Shown one piece after another: positions 36,388 to 44,709 of a stretch of 64,000 nt of DNA. Every line of letters begins with the position of its first letter. Within the stretch, counting starts at the first letter, position 1. The translations under genes were made by a program, and so were the position numbers. The notes below the pieces were generated by a model. That model did no database searches, had not been told where the DNA came from, and worked only from the letters and a program-made list of their open reading frames with translations. The stretch covers positions 38,817-102,816 of the forward strand of contig NZ_VUMY01000010.1 of the NCBI RefSeq assembly GCF_009695935.1, written 5' to 3'. The DNA is from Mobiluncus porci. GTDB taxonomy: Bacteria; Actinomycetota; Actinomycetes; Actinomycetales; Actinomycetaceae.

Positions 36388-37737
36388 ATGGATCCAGTAC
36401 TTATAGATTGGCTGCTGGTTGCAGTAGGGGTGGTTCTCACCCTCGGCACTGCTCTTTTCGTAGCAGCCGAGTTCTCTTTTGTCGCCGTGGACACGACCAA
36501 GGTGGCGATGCGAAGCGCGAATGGTGACAAGCGTGCGACGCTCATCAAGAAGGCCATTTCGAAACTCTCCACCCAATTGTCGGGAACCCAAGTGGGGATT
36601 ACCCTGACCACGATCCTGCTTGGTTACACCACGCAATCCGCTTTAGCGCGTCTCATCACCGGAGGGTTAGGCCATACCGCGCTGGCTTTGGGGGTGGCCA
36701 CTGCTATCGGAAGTGTGGTAGCGCTACTGTTGACCAACCTGTTCTCCATGGTTTTCGGAGAGTTAGTTCCTAAAAATTTGGCGCTGGCTGACCCACTGGC
36801 CACTGCCGGAGCAGTAGTTCGTTTCCAAAAAGCGTTTACCTTCGTGTTTAGTCCCATCATTGCGGTGCTGAATGGTTCAGCCAACTGGGTGCTTCGGCGT
36901 ATGGGGGTCGAGCCTGCCGAAGAATTGTCCTCCACGCGCTCAGCCCAGGAACTCGCGGCTTTGGTGAGGCAAAGCGCGGAGGCAGGAAAACTCGATGTTT
37001 CTACCGCTTCTCTGTTCACAAGGTCCATTCACATCTCGAAGTTGAGCGCCAAAGACGTCATGACGGATCGGGGGCGAATCCACTATCTCCAACAGGATGA
37101 CACCGCTCAAGATCTCATCAATAAGGCCAAAGAAACCGGTCACTCGCGGTTTCCGGTGGTGGGCGAGGACGGTCTGGATGACATTCTCGGTTTCGCTAAC
37201 CTGCGTCGCGCGGTTTCGGTTCCGTATGAGCGGCGTTCTGAGGTGGTAGTCGCCTCCTCCTCTCTCATGTTTGAGGTGCCGCGGGCTCCGGAGACTATGG
37301 GGTTGGCTGACCTGCTGTTACTGCTGCGGGATGCGGGAAGTCAAAGCGCTGTGGTGGTTGATGAATACGGTGGCACTTCCGGAATGGTGACCCTGGAGGA
37401 CGCGGTGGAAGAAATCGTCGGTGAGGTGAGCGATGAACACGACCAGCGCGCTGCGGGGATCAATGCGGTGACGGAGAGCTCCTGGCTGGTTCCAGGGTTG
37501 ATTCGTCCCGATGAGCTCATGCTCCAAACCCATGTTGAGCTCCCCGATGAGGGTCCGTACGAGACGCTGGGCGGGTTGATGATGAACGAACTCCGAAGGA
37601 TTCCAACCCAAGGCGATGAGATTGAAGTCAGCGGCTACTTACTCCATGTAGAACAGATGGAAGGCCGAAGAATCGCGAGGGTTCGTATCACTAAACTGAA
37701 TCCTGCGGACACTGCCGAGGGGGACCACCATGAATGA
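36388..37737 (+). CDS. CNNM/CorC-type transporter with CBS domains (1)
   Basis: 449 residues. A DUF21/CNNM membrane domain covers about residues 1-190 (three to four helices, AAEFSFVAVD near 30, FGELVPKNLALADP near 125), followed by a CBS pair (SRFPVVGEDGLDDILGFANLRRAV, AVVVDEYGGTSGMVTLEDAVEEIVGEV) and a C-terminal CorC_HlyC domain with GLMMNELRRIPTQGDEIE. Often annotated hemolysin, but members export or handle Mg2+ and Co2+. Its stop overlaps the start of a paralogue by eight bases. Confidence 0.92.
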   Translation: MDPVLIDWLLVAVGVVLTLGTALFVAAEFSFVAVDTTKVAMRSANGDKRATLIKKAISKLSTQLSGTQVGITLTTILLGYTTQSALARLITGGLGHTALALGVATAIGSVVALLLTNLFSMVFGELVPKNLALADPLATAGAVVRFQKAFTFVFSPIIAVLNGSANWVLRRMGVEPAEELSSTRSAQELAALVRQSAEAGKLDVSTASLFTRSIHISKLSAKDVMTDRGRIHYLQQDDTAQDLINKAKETGHSRFPVVGEDGLDDILGFANLRRAVSVPYERRSEVVVASSSLMFEVPRAPETMGLADLLLLLRDAGSQSAVVVDEYGGTSGMVTLEDAVEEIVGEVSDEHDQRAAGINAVTESSWLVPGLIRPDELMLQTHVELPDEGPYETLGGLMMNELRRIPTQGDEIEVSGYLLHVEQMEGRRIARVRITKLNPADTAEGDHHE

Positions 37738-38776
37738 TTTGCTGGGGCTCTTGGCTATGGTGGTTTTGCTGGGAGTAAACGTTTTCTTTGTCGGGGCAGA
37801 GTTTGCCATTACGGCTTCGCGTCGCGCCGAGATTGAGCCCTTGTTGAAGGAAGGGAAACGTGGAGCCGCTGGGGCGCTTTTCGCTGTGGAGCACGTCTCG
37901 GAGATGCTCGCCGTCTGTCAACTTGGTATCACGCTGGCCTCAACGGGGTTGGGTGTGGTGGCGGAACCCGCCTTGGCGCACTTGTTGACGCCCCTGGTGG
38001 AACTGCTTGGAGCGCCGCCCCTTACTGCCCATGCGGCGGCGGTTCTAATCGCCCTCTTGATTGTGTTGTATCTTCACGTGGTAGTGGGGGAGATGATTCC
38101 GAAGAATCTTTCGGTCTCCGCCCACAGTTCGCTAGTGTTGTTCTACGGCCCGATTATGGTGGCTCTCGCTCGGGCAGTGAGGCCTCTGGTTGACGGCATG
38201 AACAAGTTTGCGAATGTATTTGTCAGGCTCTTCGGAAAGGAACCTCGAGACGAGGTTATCAATACTTTCACGGTGGAGGAAATGACCTCGATTGTTGAAA
38301 AGTCTCGCGCCGAGGGAACGCTGGAAGACGATTTGGGGCTGTTGTCTGGAACTTTAGAGTTTTCCACCGAAGTTGTTTCCGGAGTCATGCTGGGGCGTGA
38401 ATCCCTGGTAACTTTACCGGTGGATGTCGTCGTGTCCCAGGCGGAAAAAGCCGTGGCACGAACCGGATTTTCTCGGTTTCCGGTGGTGAACGAGGCTGAC
38501 GAAATCTGTGGCTATCTCCACATTAAAGATGTCATTGCCGTTGCTGAATCGCGCCGAGAGCAGCCCCTGGAATCGTGGAGAATTCGTGAGCTAACGGAGG
38601 TCACTCCGCAGATGGAAGTCGAAGACGCGTTGCGTGTCATGCAAAAGCAGGGCACTCACCTTGCCGGAGTGGTTGATGCTCCCGGCGAGCCCATTAAAGG
38701 TGTGATTTTCTTGGAAGATATTTTGGAGGAACTCGTGGGCGAGGTGAGGGATTCGTTGCAGCGGGAAAATGACTAG
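37730..38776 (+). CDS. CNNM/CorC-type transporter with CBS domains (2)
   Basis: 348 residues, paralogue of the gene before it. CNNM domain with GAEFAITASRRAEIEPL near residue 24 and VVGEMIPKNLSVSAH near 120, then CBS domains (SRFPVVNEADEICGYLHIKDVIAV; LAGVVDAPGEPIKGVIFLEDILEELVGEV). It ends just after the second CBS and lacks the C-terminal CorC_HlyC domain that the first copy has, which suggests that the two form a heteromer sharing one such domain. Tandem unequal CNNM pairs are common in actinobacteria. Confidence 0.92.
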   Translation: MNDLLGLLAMVVLLGVNVFFVGAEFAITASRRAEIEPLLKEGKRGAAGALFAVEHVSEMLAVCQLGITLASTGLGVVAEPALAHLLTPLVELLGAPPLTAHAAAVLIALLIVLYLHVVVGEMIPKNLSVSAHSSLVLFYGPIMVALARAVRPLVDGMNKFANVFVRLFGKEPRDEVINTFTVEEMTSIVEKSRAEGTLEDDLGLLSGTLEFSTEVVSGVMLGRESLVTLPVDVVVSQAEKAVARTGFSRFPVVNEADEICGYLHIKDVIAVAESRREQPLESWRIRELTEVTPQMEVEDALRVMQKQGTHLAGVVDAPGEPIKGVIFLEDILEELVGEVRDSLQREND

Positions 38777-38898
38777 AATCGTGGGGAAAAGCCGCTGAGA
38801 CCAGATATGGTTTGAAATAAATTCGCAACAATTTCTCCGGTGAATTATCAAGAACTTTTCAGATTTCTCTCAACTAGGCGGGAAAAATGTGGACAAAT

Positions 38899-38959
38899 GT
38901 TACTAAAGTGACAAATGAGGTTTGAAACTCGTTGCAATTTGTTACCGACTTGTTATAAA
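38899..38959 (+). promoter_or_regulatory. MtrA-like direct repeats and promoter of the M23 peptidase
   Basis: GTTAC at 38899 and GTGAC at 38908 are spaced 9 bp. Further GTTKN half-sites start at 38920, 38931, 38941 and 38952, spaced 10-11 bp and thus on one DNA face. TTGCAA (38932) and TATAAA (38954), 16 bp apart, form a probable promoter overlapping them. The block GGACAAATGTTACTAAAGT is identical to one before the NlpC/P60 gene. Assignment to MtrA is inferred. Confidence 0.6.
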
Positions 38960-38997
38960 CTCAATTCCAAGTTGTGATGCATCGAGGAAGGTGACTT

Positions 38998-39840
38998 GTG
39001 GAAAGCGAAAGGCCTCGCTCCCGCAAAGAGCTCAGGGAACTGGAACGGCGCCGTAATCGCCGTCATAATCGTCTAAATCTATCTCCCAAACGAAACTTAG
39101 CCTCCGATTTACCGCGGATAGGATTACTTGGTTTTTTGGCTTCGGTGACCGTGGTGGCTCCCTTGTCCGGCTTGGTTTCTCCGGATTTATCCATCGCCGC
39201 TCCGAGTGGAGATTTCGAAACCAATGAGACCCTCCTATCCATCATTGCTTCTGCCGACGAGGTGTCCGTCTATGACTCGGATTTGAATGCTGTTCCTGCC
39301 TCGGCGCGGACTCGATTGATGGAAGCGAAACAGCTCGGTAACTGTGTTTCCAAAGAAAACTCCGCTAACGGAGACGTTCGGGCTGCCGCTAAAGACCAGT
39401 CCATCGTCTGGCCGATGTATGCTGGATCCTACAATTTCACCTCCCCTTGGGGAATGCGGATCCATCCGATTACCGGACAACGCACGATGCACGAGGGTGT
39501 GGATTGGTCGGCTCCAGTGGGAACCGCTATCTACGCCGTAGCGGATGGGGAAGTCACGTTCGCGGGAATGGAAGGTTCTACCGGAACCATCACCATCAAA
39601 CACGAAATCGATGGCCAAGTATTTTATTCTCGTTATCTCCACATGTACGCTAACGGAATCTACGTTTCCAAGGGCGACAAGGTAAAAGCCGGAGATCTGA
39701 TTGCCGGCGTGGGATCCACCGGTCGTTCCACGGGGGCTCATCTTCATTTCGAGATTCGACTAACCGAAGACAAAACTGTTGACCCCATGACTTTCATGAA
39801 GAAGCAGGGCGCGGTCTATATCAATGACGTCTGCGAATAA
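38998..39840 (+). CDS. M23 (LytM) peptidoglycan endopeptidase
   Basis: 280 residues from GTG with GAGGAAGG upstream. Basic cytoplasmic head (about 35 residues), one membrane helix or signal peptide near residues 38-60 (IGLLGFLASVTVVAPLSG), a linker, then a LytM domain: PWGMRIHPITGQRTMHEGVDWSAPVGT with His and Asp zinc ligands near residue 165, and GAHLHFEIR near 248. It cleaves peptide cross-links in the wall. Both zinc motifs are intact, so it should be active. The 221-base upstream region holds MtrA-like repeats. Confidence 0.93.
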   Translation: MESERPRSRKELRELERRRNRRHNRLNLSPKRNLASDLPRIGLLGFLASVTVVAPLSGLVSPDLSIAAPSGDFETNETLLSIIASADEVSVYDSDLNAVPASARTRLMEAKQLGNCVSKENSANGDVRAAAKDQSIVWPMYAGSYNFTSPWGMRIHPITGQRTMHEGVDWSAPVGTAIYAVADGEVTFAGMEGSTGTITIKHEIDGQVFYSRYLHMYANGIYVSKGDKVKAGDLIAGVGSTGRSTGAHLHFEIRLTEDKTVDPMTFMKKQGAVYINDVCE

Positions 39841-39867
39841 CGCTAGCGTTTTTGGGTGGCCGATTTG

Positions 39868-40818
39868 ATGAAGGACAATGGGAGTGTGCCCTCCCATCCG
39901 GTTTCTTCGCGTTCGGTGTATCCTCGTCCGGCGCAACTTTTCCCGCTCGGTGTCGCCGGAAAACCCGCGCTCCTGGCGCATCGGGGAGCGCCCCGCCAAG
40001 GGGTCCCGGAAAACTCGCGCGAAGCATTTGATGAGTGTCTTGCCGGAGGGGAAGCGGCGGGGTTAGAAACGGACTTGCAAGCCACCCGTGATGGCTATCC
40101 GGTAATCAGCCACGATCCTTTCTGGCACGGGGCAAAAGGCGACGTGGAAATAGCCGCTGTAACTTGGAAAGAACTCTCCCGTCACCGGCTTCTCAACGGG
40201 GAGGTCCCCTTGGGTCTGGAAGAATTTTTGGACCGATACCCAGGGATTTATGTCAACATTGACTTCAAGGTTTCCGCGGTCGTTCCTCAAGCGCTGAAAA
40301 TCCTGGAGGGGAGAGGAGACCTCGGAAGAATGGCCTTGGCTTCTTTCTCAGCCCCGCGAGTGTGGAAAATTGCGCGGCGACTGGGACCCCAGCCAGGCTA
40401 TCTTCCCGGCGGCTTGGATGTGGCTAGGTTCTTGCTGGCCTGTGAAAGTGGGGTAATCTTTGGCGGAAAAAGCCGGCGGGAGTGGGAGACAAATGAAGAT
40501 TCTCTAGGGGGAAAAAGAGAATCATGGCAAAAAATCCTTTGGGAACTGCGCGAAAAACAGCGTTTGGGTCGCCTGCGCGACTTCGGGATACTTCCGAGAC
40601 TGCTGTTCGATTACCACTGTGCTTTTGCGGTTCCCGAGACCTTTCGCGGCTGGCCCTTGGTGACCCGAAGATTCGTCGCGGGGGCCCACGCGGTGGGATG
40701 TCCGGTCTATGTTTGGACGGTCAACGATGCCAACCAATATCGTCGGCTGGCGGCTTGGGGAGTAGACGCGGTTTATAGCGATATTGTCCATACATTACGC
40801 CACGCTTCCACTAAGTGA
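39868..40818 (+). CDS. Glycerophosphodiester phosphodiesterase
   Basis: About 316 residues, cytoplasmic (no signal peptide). GDPD TIM-barrel motifs: LLAHRGAPRQGVPENSREAF, GLETDLQATRDGYPVISHD, and YVNIDFKV for the second metal ligand, with PVYVWTVNDANQYRRLAAWGVDAVYSD near the end. It hydrolyses glycerophosphodiesters to glycerol-3-phosphate and alcohol. Start is uncertain: this ATG has GGTGG eight bases upstream, while a GTG four codons earlier is also in frame. It follows the M23 gene by about 27 bases. Confidence 0.9.
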   Translation: MKDNGSVPSHPVSSRSVYPRPAQLFPLGVAGKPALLAHRGAPRQGVPENSREAFDECLAGGEAAGLETDLQATRDGYPVISHDPFWHGAKGDVEIAAVTWKELSRHRLLNGEVPLGLEEFLDRYPGIYVNIDFKVSAVVPQALKILEGRGDLGRMALASFSAPRVWKIARRLGPQPGYLPGGLDVARFLLACESGVIFGGKSRREWETNEDSLGGKRESWQKILWELREKQRLGRLRDFGILPRLLFDYHCAFAVPETFRGWPLVTRRFVAGAHAVGCPVYVWTVNDANQYRRLAAWGVDAVYSDIVHTLRHASTK

Positions 40819-40908
40819 TTTCACAGTAATAATTATGAAAAATCGTTGAAAATATGGGAAAAAATCGGAGATGGCTGAATTTGGTGTCAGAAAAACCTAA
40901 AAAGATGC

Positions 40909-40937
40909 TTGGAACTGTCGAAGAGAACTGGTAGATT
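40909..40937 (+). promoter_or_regulatory. Probable sigma-A promoter of the orphan 124-residue gene
   Basis: TTGGAA, a 17-base spacer and TAGATT, ending 35 bases before the ATG. The spacing is ideal and the region is intergenic. Confidence 0.5.
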
Positions 40938-40972
40938 ACTAAAGGTAAGAGATTCTTGAAAGGAGTAAGGCA

Positions 40973-41347
40973 ATGGAACGTTCGGCAGTCCGCCTGGCCG
41001 CTGTAGTCGCTAAGCAGCGTCAGAATGACGCTATCGCCAGCGCAAAGTCCGTTGTCGACGAGCATACCCAGTGGGTTTTGTCTCATCTTTCCCAATCCGA
41101 TCGGGATCTCATTCACTCTGTTACCGGTGAGGTTATCGCCCCGGGAGCCGACACTGCCTCTTTGTTCGCTTTGACCTTGGCGGAGTCGCGAGTTTCTAGC
41201 GCTCCGGCAGCCCGTTCGGCTCAGTCACAGATGGTGTTGCGTCGCCCCCAGCCCATGAGCCAGCACGACCGCGTGGCGACCTTCACTTCGATGCGTTCCA
41301 TGATGGGCAGTGGCTCGGTGGGACGTGCCCTCGATACTGAGGCGTAA
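40973..41347 (+). CDS. Hypothetical protein, 124 residues
   Basis: I do not recognise a family. The protein is soluble, without signal or membrane segment; residues 1-60 are helical (RLAAVVAKQRQNDAIASAKSVVDEH), residues 60-75 Gly/Ala-rich, and the C-terminus is rich in Ser, Met and Arg. GAAAGGAG lies eight bases before the ATG, a sigma-A-like promoter precedes it and a strong terminator follows, so it is a well-expressed independent gene. No neighbour suggests a function. Confidence 0.8.
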   Translation: MERSAVRLAAVVAKQRQNDAIASAKSVVDEHTQWVLSHLSQSDRDLIHSVTGEVIAPGADTASLFALTLAESRVSSAPAARSAQSQMVLRRPQPMSQHDRVATFTSMRSMMGSGSVGRALDTEA

Positions 41348-41364
41348 AAGTTCTTGAAATAATC

Positions 41365-41391
41365 AAACCCGACCCCTACGGTCGGGTTTTT
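41365..41391 (+). terminator. Intrinsic terminator
   Basis: AAACCCGACC and its complement form a 10-bp stem around CCTAC and run into TTTTT. It ends the orphan 124-residue gene. Confidence 0.92.
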
Positions 41392-41480
41392 GTTTTCTTG
41401 GTGGTAGGGACGCTTTCGCTCTGTTTTGCGTAAAGGTGCTACGCGTAGACAAACTGTCTCTTGGTGCCATTAATCTGTCG

Positions 41481-41553
41481 TGCCCTGGACGGGACTCGAA
41501 CCCACGACCTTTTGCTCCGGAGGCAAACGCTCTATCCACTGAGCTACCAGGGC
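41481..41553 (-). tRNA. tRNA-Arg (CCG)
   Basis: The minus strand folds as a complete cloverleaf: acceptor GCCCTGG/CCAGGGC, D-stem GCTC/GAGC, anticodon stem TTTGC/GCAAA around loop CTCCGGA (anticodon CCG, reading CGG), and a TTCGAGT T-loop. The T-stem closes with two G-U wobbles. The discriminator is A; CCA is not encoded. Confidence 0.96.
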
Positions 41554-41585
41554 TTGCTAGAAGTAGCCCCTCAATAATAGCGCGA

Positions 41586-42869
41586 TTAACCGGCGCCGGT
41601 GAAACTGAGGACCAGGAGACCGAGGTTTAGGGCAATAATGAGGCCGGCCACGATGATGTTTATGGCAAGTAAAGGCTTGGGGTCGGCAAACTCTCCCATA
41701 ATGTCTCGCCTCGAAGTGTAGACCACCAGCGGAATCAGGGCGAAAGGAATCCCTAAAGACAAAAGCACCTGGCTCAAAACCAGTGCCCAAGTCGGTTCAA
41801 AACCGATGGCCAAAATAACCAACGCGGGAATGAGAGTCACCAAGCGGCGCGCCAGCAGCGGCACGTGAATCTTCAACAAGCCGTGCATGATTTCTGAACC
41901 GGCATAGGCTCCTACTGAGGTGGATGCCAATCCGGAAGCCAATAGTCCCACCGCGAAAACCGTGGCTACTCCCATTCCGAGTGCTTGGGCAATGACCTGG
42001 TAGGCGCCGTCGATAGTATCCGTCTCGATCCCGCCGTGGTCGCCCTGTAAGGCAGAGGCGGCGAGAAGCACCAGGCTGATGTTGACCGATCCGGCAATCA
42101 GCAGTGCCCAAAACACATCCAGTTTCGTGGCCTTGAGGATGCGGCGTTTCCAAACGTTATCTTCCTCGTGGCCGTGACGATCTTTGGTTAAAGAAGAATG
42201 TAGATAAATCGCGTGGGGCATCACGGTAGCGCCGAGCATGGAGGCGGCCACGAGAACCGAATCGGAGGAAGGAAATGTGGGACGGAGCCCGGCTACGGCA
42301 GCTTGCCACTGGGGCGGAGCCACTACCAGGCCGCCCACGAATCCCAAGGTGATAATGAGCAGTAATCCCATGACAATGCGTTCAAACACAATCTGTCCGG
42401 AGGTGTTTTGCAAAGCCAGCAAGGCGATGGAAACGGCTCCCACGATAACCCCGCCGACTAGGAGTGGGGTGTGGAACAGCAAGTTCAGCGCGATAGCCCC
42501 GCCCATGACTTCCGCGAGGTCAGTGGCGGCTGCCACGAGTTCTGCCTGGACCCAGAAAGCCAGACGGGAGCGCTTCTTCAGGCGGCTGCCCAGCATTTCC
42601 GGCAGCGACTTGCCGGTGACAATCCCGAATTTGGCGCTCTCGTATTGAATCAGCATTGCCATGAAGTTAGCCAGCACCAAGACCCACACCAGGGCGTAAC
42701 CGTAGCGGGAACCGGCAGTGATGTTGGCCGCGACGTTTCCGGGATCAACGTAGGCGACTGCGGCCACGAAGGCGGGCCCCATCAACGCTACCAATGACTT
42801 ACGCCCCACGGCTTTGGCAGGGTCATTATCGAAGCTAGAATCCAAGTTAGGTTCACCTTGCCTGTTCAT
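41586..42869 (-). CDS. mntH: Nramp-family Mn2+/divalent metal transporter MntH
   Basis: 427 residues, about eleven membrane helices. Key Nramp motifs are present: VDPGNVAANITAGSRYGY in helix 1 (metal-binding Asp and Asn) and GATVMPHAIYLHSSL in helix 6 (Met and His). It imports Mn2+ with protons. It is divergent from argS with a 103-base gap; I see no clear MntR box or riboswitch there. The 3' end lies about 30 bases from the tRNA. Confidence 0.95.
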   Translation of the reverse strand: MNRQGEPNLDSSFDNDPAKAVGRKSLVALMGPAFVAAVAYVDPGNVAANITAGSRYGYALVWVLVLANFMAMLIQYESAKFGIVTGKSLPEMLGSRLKKRSRLAFWVQAELVAAATDLAEVMGGAIALNLLFHTPLLVGGVIVGAVSIALLALQNTSGQIVFERIVMGLLLIITLGFVGGLVVAPPQWQAAVAGLRPTFPSSDSVLVAASMLGATVMPHAIYLHSSLTKDRHGHEEDNVWKRRILKATKLDVFWALLIAGSVNISLVLLAASALQGDHGGIETDTIDGAYQVIAQALGMGVATVFAVGLLASGLASTSVGAYAGSEIMHGLLKIHVPLLARRLVTLIPALVILAIGFEPTWALVLSQVLLSLGIPFALIPLVVYTSRRDIMGEFADPKPLLAINIIVAGLIIALNLGLLVLSFTGAG

Positions 42870-42972
42870 GCAGTAAATTTATCGCATTTGCTGCCCTGAT
42901 TTTACCGATTAATCGCGAGCGAATTAGTGCCCTTGATTGGGATGAATCGGGCTTGACCGGTAGGCTTGGGGG

Positions 42973-44652
42973 GTGACTCCAGAAGAATTAACTAAACGGA
43001 TTATTGCAGCTTTAACCGAGGCTGTGGACGCAAAATCGCTTCCCCTCACCCCCGAGGTTTTGACAGAAAAGGTCAAGGTAGAGCGACCAAAGTCCCGTGA
43101 TCACGGGGACTGGTCGACCAATATTGCGATGCAACTTGCGAAAACTGCGGGAATGAATCCGCGGGAACTCGCAGAAATTTTTGCCGCAGCGATTGGTGAC
43201 CTTGAGGGAGTGGACGCTACGGAAGTCGCCGGTCCCGGGTTTATTAACATCCGTCTCGAAGCGGGGGCTGCGGGTGCGCTGGTAGAAGATATCCTGGGGG
43301 CCAGTTCGCGTTTTGGAGCCGGTGAAGCCTTGCAGGGCCAACACGTGAACCTCGAATATGTTTCTGCCAATCCCACCGGTCCGATTCACCTGGGTGGGGC
43401 GCGTTGGGCAGCGACTGGGGATTCCCTGGCGCGTCTGCTGGCGTTTTCGGGGGCGAAAGTAACTCGCGAATACTACTTCAACGATCACGGCACCCAGATT
43501 GACCGTTTTGCGGCGTCTGTGCTAGCAGCGGCTCGCGGGTTGCCGGCTCCGGAGGACGGATACGGCGGGCAGTATATTGCTGACATTGCCGCTGCGGTGA
43601 GGGAAAAAGCCCAGGCGGCGGGGGATCCCGATCCTGTGGAGCTCGAAGACGCGGCGGCGCAAGAATATTTCCGCGCCCACGGTGTCGAGATGATGTTTGC
43701 TGAAATTAAAGATTCACTCAAGAACTTCCGCACCGAATTCGACGTGTTCTTCCACGAAAACTCCCTGTACGAGACCGGCAAAGTTGAGGCCGCCTTGGAG
43801 TTTTTGCGCACCAAAGGCGAGGTCGAGGAAAAAGACGGAGCAACTTGGCTGCTCACCACGAAACACGGGGACGACAAAGACCGTGTGGTCATCAAATCCG
43901 ATGGGAACGCCGCGTATTTTGCTGCCGATATCGCCTATTACCGCGACAAGCGCGAGCGTGGAGCAGACTGTGCGATTTACCTCCTCGGAGCCGATCACCA
44001 CGGCTATATCGGACGCATGATGGCGATGTGTGCGGCCTTCGGAGACAAACCGGGCGTGAATATGCAGATTCTTATCGGCCAGATGGTGAACCTTTACCGC
44101 AATGGCGAGCCGGTGAGGATGTCGAAGCGAGCCGGCAACATTGTCACCCTGGAGGATTTTGTGGACGCGGTCGGGGTGGATGCGGCTCGCTACGCCCTGG
44201 TGCGTTCCTCCATGGATACCCAACTTGACATTGACCTCGATGTTTTGGCGTCGCATACGAATGACAATCCTGTTTATTATGTGCAATACGCTCATGCGCG
44301 CACCGTGAATGTGGCGAAAAACGCCGCTGAACACGGGGTTAGCAGAGCCGGTGGCTTCGATCCCGCGCTGTTGTCAGATCCGGCTGACGCGGAGCTTATT
44401 GGCGTCCTGGCGCAATTCCCCTCCGTGGTGGCCACCGGCGCGAAAGAACGCGAGGCCCACCTGGTGCCCCGCTACCTGGAAACTCTCGCGGGGGCGTATC
44501 ACACCTGGTATGGGCGTCGGCGTGTGACTCCGGCGGGAGACGATCCGGTCACGGGCGAACACCGCGCGTTGCTCGCATTGAATGACGCGGTGGAAATCGT
44601 CATCAAGAATGGCTTGGACCTGCTCGGAGTTACCGCCCCGGAGCGGATGTGA
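42973..44652 (+). CDS. argS: Arginyl-tRNA synthetase
   Basis: 559 residues from GTG. The class I signature is [21 protein letters not shown] with the HIGH-like HLGG near residue 140, the KMSKS-like element is VRMSKRAGN near 382, and the C-terminal DALR-type anticodon domain shows [15 protein letters not shown]. Charges tRNA-Arg in the cytoplasm. It heads the conserved actinobacterial order argS-lysA-hom-thrC-thrB, with a 57-base gap to lysA that leaves no room for a riboswitch. Confidence 0.96.
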   Translation: MTPEELTKRIIAALTEAVDAKSLPLTPEVLTEKVKVERPKSRDHGDWSTNIAMQLAKTAGMNPRELAEIFAAAIGDLEGVDATEVAGPGFINIRLEAGAAGALVEDILGASSRFGAGEALQGQHVNLEYVSANPTGPIHLGGARWAATGDSLARLLAFSGAKVTREYYFNDHGTQIDRFAASVLAAARGLPAPEDGYGGQYIADIAAAVREKAQAAGDPDPVELEDAAAQEYFRAHGVEMMFAEIKDSLKNFRTEFDVFFHENSLYETGKVEAALEFLRTKGEVEEKDGATWLLTTKHGDDKDRVVIKSDGNAAYFAADIAYYRDKRERGADCAIYLLGADHHGYIGRMMAMCAAFGDKPGVNMQILIGQMVNLYRNGEPVRMSKRAGNIVTLEDFVDAVGVDAARYALVRSSMDTQLDIDLDVLASHTNDNPVYYVQYAHARTVNVAKNAAEHGVSRAGGFDPALLSDPADAELIGVLAQFPSVVATGAKEREAHLVPRYLETLAGAYHTWYGRRRVTPAGDDPVTGEHRALLALNDAVEIVIKNGLDLLGVTAPERM

Positions 44653-44709
44653 GTTTTCACCACACCGACCAAGAGCCCACTGACCAAGAATTATTAGGAA
44701 AGAGGATTT

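Noticed and set aside
42870..42972. Mn riboswitch or MntR box before mntH
   Set aside because: No convincing dyad or yybP-ykoY-like structure found in 103 bases.
44653..44709. Lysine riboswitch before lysA
   Set aside because: The 57-base gap cannot hold one; the gap before hom (52 bases) likewise.
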